In this document: positions 42,280-46,853 of the stretch, piece by piece
How positions within the stretch are numbered: position 1 is the stretch's first letter
Layout of the letters: each line of letters begins with the position of its first letter
NCBI GenBank assembly: GCA_016210845.1
Contig: JACQTK010000145.1
Location: 1-46,853 of the forward strand
DNA from: Acidobacteriota bacterium
GTDB taxonomy: Bacteria; Acidobacteriota; Vicinamibacteria; Vicinamibacterales; UBA2999
Reading direction: 5' to 3'
Length of the DNA stretch: 46,853 nucleotides
Notes under the pieces: generated by a model
What the model was told of the DNA's origin: nothing
The model's input: the letters and a program-made list of their open reading frames with translations, nothing else
The model's database searches: none
Made by a program: the position numbers and the translations under genes

Positions 42280-44855
42280 ACTGTCCCCGGCTCGTGTCCC
42301 GTCTCGTGCACGGCCTGCACGCGGAAGCCGAGCGCGGTCACGGCCGATTCGATCTCGTGAATCCCGATCCGGTCCGGCCGGTACGCCACTCGCACCTTGT
42401 GCTCGCCGGCACTCGCCCTCACATCGTCAATCCCGTCGCGCGTACCAAGCCGCCGCTCGATCGTCTGCTCGCAGCCGGCGCAGTGGACATCGGGGACGTC
42501 CAGCAGCACGTGCGCCGGCGCGCTGGGCGGCCTGTGCTCCATCGCCCGCACGTCCACGCGCGCCTCGGCTGGCGACACCTCCTCGCGCCTGGCGTCCCGA
42601 TCGGCCACGTGCGCCGGCGACGGTCTGCCGGGCAGCAGCCGGCCGCCGAAGCTGTTGAGCAGCACGGCGCTCACGCTGGCGGCCATCGCCACCATGGCCC
42701 ACACGGGGTGCACGAGACCGGTGGCCGCCAGCGGAACGCCCACGGCGTTGAACGAGAAGGCGAAGACGAGGTTCTGCACCGTCTTCGCGTAGCTCTTTCT
42801 GCCGATGTGATACGCGTCCACGACCGCCGAGAGCCGCTCGCCGATGAGGATGACGTCGCTCGACTCGATCGCGATGTCCGTTCCGGCCCCGATGGCGATG
42901 CCGACGTCCGCCTGCATCAGTGCCGGAGCGTCGTTGATGCCGTCGCCCACGAACGCCACTCGTATGTTGCCGTGCTGCAACTCGCGCACGCGGTCGGCTT
43001 TCCGGTCCGGAAGCACGCGGGAACGGACGTCCTCGATGCCGACATCCCCTGCGATGGCTCGGGCGGTCGCCTCGGCGTCGCCCGTGACCATCACGACCTG
43101 CATCCCGAGCGCCCTGAGCTCGGCGATGGCCTGCTTCGCGTCGGCCTTCACGGTATCGGCGATCGAGAGCGTCCCCGCCACCTCACCGCCAACCGCGACG
43201 AGTACGGCCGTGCGGCCCCGCGCCTCCTCGCGCGCGAGCACGCGACCGGCATCCGCCACTGGCACGCCGCGGTCGGCCAGGAGCCTCGGCGTACCGATGA
43301 CGATGCGGCGTCCGCGGACGAGGGCCTCGACGCCGCCGCCCGCAATCGCCTGGAAGTGTTCCGCCTCGCTCAGCGTCACCTCCTCTTCTTCGGCGCGCGT
43401 GACAACGGCACGGGCCAGTGGGTGCTCCGAGGGCGACTCCGCGCTGGCCGCATCGCGCAGCACGTCCTCCCGCGAATATCCCGGCGTGGGAACGACCTCG
43501 ACGACGCGCGGCTTGCCTTCCGTGATCGTGCCGGTCTTGTCGAGGACGATGATCCGGATGTCCTTCAGGACCTGGAACGCCTCGCCGGAGCGCATCAGGA
43601 CGCCGCGCTCCGCCGCCATGCCGCCGCCTCGGATGAGCGCGAGCGGCGTCGCCATCCCGAGCGCGCACGGATAGCCCATCACGAGCACCGTGACCGCCGC
43701 ATAGATCGCACGCTGGTACACCGGCCCGGCGCCAAACAGGAGCGGCGCGATCACCCAGAACAAGTACGCGCCCAGCGAGATCGTGAGCACCACGGGCACG
43801 TAGTACTTGAGCACGCGATCCACCAGGACGATGATCCCCGGCTTGAGCGCCTTGGCCTCCTCCACGTGCCGCGCGACCTGACGGAGGAAGCTCTCGTCCC
43901 CCACGCGGGTGACCCGCACCAGGAGCGTGCCGGTCTGGTTCACGCTGCCGCCGATCACCTCGTCGCCCACCTGCTTCTCCGCAGGGATCGGCTCACCGGT
44001 CACCAACGCCTGGTCGACGGCGCTCCCGCCGTCCACGATCCGGCCATCGACCGGGATCCGCTCGCCTGGCCGGATCCGCACGTCGTCGCCGATCCTGACC
44101 TCGTCGATCGGGATCTCCTCCTCGCGGCCGTCACGGACCACCCGGGCCGTCGGCGGCTGCATCTCGAGCAGCCTGCGGACGCTCTGCGACGCGCGCGTCC
44201 GCACCTTCAGCGACACGAAGCCGGACAGCAGGTGATAGGTCGTCAGGAAGACCACGACCCCGAAGAAGTCGACGGCCGGGAACCCGTAGGCGCCGTTCCA
44301 GCCGGTGAACGGAATCGGCGAGCCGAGGAGCCCGCCGCCATAGCCCGCGAGCGCACCGGCCGTGAGCAGGACGTGCTGGTTCGTGATCCCGCGCCGCGCC
44401 GCGCCCCACGCCATGCGGAGGATGTGCCGGCCGGTCCAGAAGAAGACAAACGTGGCCGCGGCCCACGCGATCCAGATCTGCCAGTTCTCGATGACGAGCC
44501 GATCCAGCCACATCGCCGCCATGGCGGACACCATCCCGACGGCGAACCCGGCCGCGACCAGCAGGTTGTTGCGCTCGCGGCGCATCATCGCCTCCTGCTC
44601 CTCGAAGCTCTGCACCTTCCGCGGGTCGCGCACCGTGTAGCCCAGGCCGCGCAGCGTGTCCTCGATCTGCGTGTCCGTCACCTGGTCCGGGTGATACCGG
44701 ACGAGGGCTTCCTCATGCGCCAGCGAGACGTGCACGTCGTCGACGCCCTTCTGCCGGCCGATGGCCTTCCGAATCGAGTTCGCGCAGAAGGAACAGCTCA
44801 TGCCGCCAACCTTCATCTGAAGGGTGGCGGTGCCGGATGCCGCCGGCGGGTTCAC
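42276..44855 (-). CDS. P1B-type metal-transporting ATPase with YPC motif
   Basis: The 859-residue transporter has an N-terminal HMA domain (C21/C24 in GGMSCSFC), eight membrane helices, the A-domain VTGEP, and the P-domain D439 ([11 protein letters not shown]). HP ([10 protein letters not shown]) and GDGINDAP are also present. A second HMA domain at the C-terminus has CAGC ([14 protein letters not shown]). The membrane metal motif is Y395-P396-C397 ([12 protein letters not shown]) instead of CPC, so Cu(I) specificity cannot be assumed. The GTG overlaps the preceding gene (GTGA) with GGAGG upstream. It should pump a soft or transition metal ion from the cytoplasm. A decayed paralogue lies at 37010-37811. 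Confidence 0.92.
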   Translation of the reverse strand: MNPPAASGTATLQMKVGGMSCSFCANSIRKAIGRQKGVDDVHVSLAHEEALVRYHPDQVTDTQIEDTLRGLGYTVRDPRKVQSFEEQEAMMRRERNNLLVAAGFAVGMVSAMAAMWLDRLVIENWQIWIAWAAATFVFFWTGRHILRMAWGAARRGITNQHVLLTAGALAGYGGGLLGSPIPFTGWNGAYGFPAVDFFGVVVFLTTYHLLSGFVSLKVRTRASQSVRRLLEMQPPTARVVRDGREEEIPIDEVRIGDDVRIRPGERIPVDGRIVDGGSAVDQALVTGEPIPAEKQVGDEVIGGSVNQTGTLLVRVTRVGDESFLRQVARHVEEAKALKPGIIVLVDRVLKYYVPVVLTISLGAYLFWVIAPLLFGAGPVYQRAIYAAVTVLVMGYPCALGMATPLALIRGGGMAAERGVLMRSGEAFQVLKDIRIIVLDKTGTITEGKPRVVEVVPTPGYSREDVLRDAASAESPSEHPLARAVVTRAEEEEVTLSEAEHFQAIAGGGVEALVRGRRIVIGTPRLLADRGVPVADAGRVLAREEARGRTAVLVAVGGEVAGTLSIADTVKADAKQAIAELRALGMQVVMVTGDAEATARAIAGDVGIEDVRSRVLPDRKADRVRELQHGNIRVAFVGDGINDAPALMQADVGIAIGAGTDIAIESSDVILIGERLSAVVDAYHIGRKSYAKTVQNLVFAFSFNAVGVPLAATGLVHPVWAMVAMAASVSAVLLNSFGGRLLPGRPSPAHVADRDARREEVSPAEARVDVRAMEHRPPSAPAHVLLDVPDVHCAGCEQTIERRLGTRDGIDDVRASAGEHKVRVAYRPDRIGIHEIESAVTALGFRVQAVHETGHEPGTV

Positions 44856-45388
44856 CGCTCGCCTCCGCCCGGCCAGGTGAGGAACGGCATGTTCACCACG
44901 GCGCCGGGTCGCTCGATCGTCGCCTCGCCAGCCGCCTCAGCCTGCCGAACCTCGGATGCGGACGTCAGCAGGCGCGCCCGTGCTGGATCCTTCCACGTGA
45001 CGATGTGCACGGTACGGAGGGGGCTGTAGGCGGGAGTGTCGGGTGGCGCGTCGAAGACATCCGGCTGATAGCCGAACGGCCCCCTGTTGCCGCGCGGCTG
45101 AACGCCGTTGGCGAACACATAGACCGTCGCCCGCACCGCATCGGGCGTCTCCGCCAACGCGGGGACGACGAGGACCGGGGAGCGCATCATCGTGGTCAGC
45201 AGCTCCGCCACCTTCGGGTCCGAGGCCTCGGTGTGGATGAACAGGATCCGTTCGCTGTCCGCGTACCCGGCGACGGAGGGAATCACGGGGCCTCCGGCGT
45301 CCATCGCGGCCGGGCGCTCCCGGAAATCGCATGCGGCGAAGGCAATGGCCGATGCCGCCAGCGTGATCAGTATGCCTGCTGCCTTCAT
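44852..45388 (-). CDS. DUF7482-like lipoprotein
   Basis: The 178-residue protein has a lipobox signal peptide (IAFAAC). The rest resembles a DUF7482-type domain from memory: [71 protein letters not shown] and the terminal [10 protein letters not shown]. Function is unknown, and the family is sometimes found beside copper or redox genes. It starts 5 bp after the CcdA-like gene and overlaps the ATPase gene, so it is an integral member of the metal operon. The aromatic and histidine residues could bind metal, but no clear site is visible. Confidence 0.75.
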   Translation of the reverse strand: MKAAGILITLAASAIAFAACDFRERPAAMDAGGPVIPSVAGYADSERILFIHTEASDPKVAELLTTMMRSPVLVVPALAETPDAVRATVYVFANGVQPRGNRGPFGYQPDVFDAPPDTPAYSPLRTVHIVTWKDPARARLLTSASEVRQAEAAGEATIERPGAVVNMPFLTWPGGGER

Positions 45389-45393
45389 GCGTC

Positions 45394-46062
45394 TCACACT
45401 CCTGCTTGCAATCCACCGCGAAGTCCGCCGATGCCCAGCGCGACGGACCACGCCCCCAGAACGATGAGCACGATGCCAGTCCAGAGAGGCGCACGATCGG
45501 AGAGCTGCGCCATGCGGTCCAGCGCCGCGCGCGCCCTCGTCCAGGAGACGGCCGCGATGAGCGGGAGCGACAGGGCGATGCCGAAGATCGCCATCATCCA
45601 GAAGCCTTGCACGATGGTCGCCGTCCCAACGCTGGCGGCGAAGATCGCTGCCAGCAGCGGCGCGGCACATGCGGGGATGTTCAGGCCGAACACCAGGCCC
45701 AGCACGGCGGCCCTCCCGGTCGTGCGGGTCCGGGCCACACTCGGGCCGACTGCGTGCATCAGGCGCCAGTGCCGGCCCGCGATATAGATGCCGCCCAACA
45801 CCACGTAGGCGGAGCCGAGCAGGATCCAGAACCACTGCTGTACCCCAATCAACGCAGCGCCAAAGAGGGCGGCAATCGCTCCCAACGACCCGATGAACAA
45901 CGCCCGTGTCACGGCAAACACGGCCGTCTCGACGATCGTGACCGCCGCCTCCTTGCCCTCGAGGTACTTCACGAAGAGGAGGCTCGAGCCAACCGTGCAC
46001 GGCTCGATGAAGCCCAGCAGTCCGAGGCCGAGCGGCAGAGTCACCAGCAGCCACAGGTCCAT
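45394..46062 (-). CDS. CcdA/DsbD-like membrane thiol-disulfide transporter
   Basis: The 222-residue protein has six membrane helices and the paired motifs of the CcdA family: IEPCTVGSSLLFV in the first helix and NIPACAAPLLAA in the fourth. These cysteines carry reducing equivalents from cytoplasmic thioredoxin to the periplasm. It is the first gene of the metal operon. The likely acceptor is the redoxin selenoprotein at 40084-41124, whose C-terminal domain resembles the DsbD alpha domain. The ATG is only about 3 bases after the transcription start expected from the MerR-type promoter. Confidence 0.87.
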   Translation of the reverse strand: MDLWLLVTLPLGLGLLGFIEPCTVGSSLLFVKYLEGKEAAVTIVETAVFAVTRALFIGSLGAIAALFGAALIGVQQWFWILLGSAYVVLGGIYIAGRHWRLMHAVGPSVARTRTTGRAAVLGLVFGLNIPACAAPLLAAIFAASVGTATIVQGFWMMAIFGIALSLPLIAAVSWTRARAALDRMAQLSDRAPLWTGIVLIVLGAWSVALGIGGLRGGLQAGV

Positions 46063-46071
46063 CTCTGCTCA

Positions 46072-46102
46072 TCGTAGGCCTTCCACCCGAGTGGAAGGTC
46101 AA
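46072..46102 (-). promoter_or_regulatory. MerR-type promoter of the metal operon
   Basis: On the minus strand TTGACC (46097-46102) is followed by a 19-base spacer with the dyad CCTTCCACTCGGGTGGAAGG and then CTACGA (46072-46077). This is the signature of a MerR-activated promoter driving the CcdA-like gene. Confidence 0.82.
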
Positions 46103-46106
46103 GCCC

Positions 46107-46137
46107 TTGACCTTCCACTCGGGTGGCAGGTGCATGC
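46107..46137 (+). promoter_or_regulatory. Divergent MerR-type promoter
   Basis: TTGACC (46107-46112), a 19-base spacer beginning TTCCACTCGGGTGG, and GCATGC (46132-46137) drive the gene that starts at 46146. Only four bases separate it from the opposing promoter, and the two operators together form a long inverted repeat (46080-46120). Confidence 0.78.
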
Positions 46138-46145
46138 TGGGCGTG

Positions 46146-46853
46146 ATGAGCATCAGGGCATGTGCGTTCGTCATGACGGCCATCCTTGTGTGGGCCTCGG
46201 GTCGCGCTGACGCCGGTCCGGTGACGTTTCTCACCGCCCTGCCGGTCGCGACGTCGCAGGCCGTCGTCCGCGGGCAGTACTTCCTCTTCCGCGCGACCGG
46301 CGACCCGACGCCGGCGGCGCGGGACCTCACGGTCCACGCGGTGCCCCTGGCCGTCGCCGTCGGCGCGACGCCGCGGCTCGCGCTCTTTGGCGTCGTGCCG
46401 ATCGTCAACAAATCGATGAAGCTGAGTACTCCGATCGGCCGCGTCACCCGCGATACGACCGGGCTTGGCGACATCGTCGCGTTTGCCCGGTACACGGTCT
46501 ATGCGGTCGACACGGAGGAATCAACGTTCCGAATCGCGCCCTTTGGCGGCCTCGAGATGCCGACCGGTGACAGCGACGAGTCGGACGCTTTTGGCCTGTT
46601 GCCCAGACCGCTCCAGCCGGGCTCGGGATCGTGGGACGGCCTCGGCGGCCTGGCCGTCACGTATCAGACGAAGCAGTGGGAGCTCGATGCCGATGCGGGG
46701 ATCAAGAAAAACACCGAAGCGGACGGCTTCCGGTTCGGCGATGAGTTCTTTGCGGACCTCTCGTTACAGTATCGCGTGTGGCCGAGGCAGCTCGGCGCCG
46801 GCATACCGGCCTTTCTGTTCGCGGTCGTGGAGACAAACGTCGTCTCGCAGGGC
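46146..46853 (+). CDS. Outer-membrane beta-barrel protein, MetA-like, 3' end outside window
   Basis: The open frame runs off the window after 236 codons. A signal peptide (about 1-24, ending near GRADA) is followed by alternating strands with many aromatic and Gly residues: LFGVVPIV, GDIVAFARYTVYA, IAPFGGLEMPTGDSDE, GGLAVTYQTKQWELDADAGI and ADLSLQYRV. This is typical of the MetA-pathway (phenol degradation) outer-membrane family often found with metal efflux genes. It shares a divergent MerR-type control region with the metal operon. ATG 46134 is in frame but overlaps the minus 10, so 46146 was chosen. Confidence 0.75.
   Translation, partial: MSIRACAFVMTAILVWASGRADAGPVTFLTALPVATSQAVVRGQYFLFRATGDPTPAARDLTVHAVPLAVAVGATPRLALFGVVPIVNKSMKLSTPIGRVTRDTTGLGDIVAFARYTVYAVDTEESTFRIAPFGGLEMPTGDSDESDAFGLLPRPLQPGSGSWDGLGGLAVTYQTKQWELDADAGIKKNTEADGFRFGDEFFADLSLQYRVWPRQLGAGIPAFLFAVVETNVVSQG

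Noticed and set aside
42264-45029. A 921-codon plus-strand frame opposite the ATPase
   Set aside because: The minus-strand frame has every P1B ATPase motif; the plus frame is a His/Arg/Asp-rich shadow.

Overview
The window is about 46.9 kb of very GC-rich DNA with strong G/C at third codon positions. The gene families suggest an Acidobacteriota genome, probably Vicinamibacteria: a TolB-like propeller without its kinase, a TonB receptor with an N-terminal carboxypeptidase-regulatory-like domain, many hybrid kinases, and spacers full of short tandem and inverted repeats. This placement is inference. No rRNA, tRNA, CRISPR array or intact insertion sequence was seen.

Layout. 1-3.5 kb: two gene fragments, a TolB-like propeller protein, an FKBP lipoprotein and several repeat elements. 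3.4-5.2 kb: signal peptide peptidase SppA. 5.5-10.6 kb: a REC-kinase-REC protein, an HD-GYP regulator, an ABC exporter with a degenerate ATPase, and a degenerate pseudopilin. 10.7-18.1 kb: a complete Wsp-like chemosensory operon (CheW, CheR-TPR, CheW, MCP, CheA-REC, CheB). 18.3-23.8 kb: more phosphorelay genes (triple-REC kinase, Rcp1-like regulator, REC-kinase-REC, sigma54 activator). 23.8-30.1 kb, minus strand: a MASE1-CHASE hybrid kinase translationally coupled to a TonB-dependent receptor, and a regulator with a gutted HD-GYP tail. 30.2-30.7 kb: REC and VapC fragments. 30.8-33.3 kb: an 827-residue fusion of a PqqD-like domain, a radical SAM/SPASM enzyme and an ArsM-like methyltransferase. 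34.2-36.9 kb: an EgtB-like sulfoxide synthase and a flavin disulfide reductase homologue. 37-46.9 kb: a metal and thiol-redox region.

The metal region is the main discovery. Two genes there are interrupted by in-frame TGA exactly where the family has a catalytic or metal-binding cysteine. One is a MerP/HMA-like lipoprotein (GMT-U-GGC). The other is a secreted thioredoxin-like protein fused to a DsbD-alpha-like domain (ADW-U-PFC). Each TGA is followed at the expected distance by a perfect hairpin with G and U in its loop, as expected for a bacterial SECIS, so both look like selenoproteins. The HMA selenoprotein overlaps a MerR gene with mercury-type cysteine spacing. Next to it is a five-gene operon (CcdA-like, DUF7482-like lipoprotein, P1B ATPase with a YPC motif, secreted HMA-like protein, NHL protein) driven by a MerR-type promoter. 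A decayed inverted copy of this operon, still carrying its MerR-type promoter, lies at 37.0-38.2 kb.

A plausible model (inference) is that soft-metal or metalloid stress is sensed by MerR proteins. The ion would be bound by a selenol/thiol HMA lipoprotein, exported by the P1B ATPase, and envelope thiols would be kept reduced by the CcdA-like and selenocysteine redoxin pair. Selenocysteine machinery (selA, selB, selC, selD) is not in the window and must be elsewhere if this is right.
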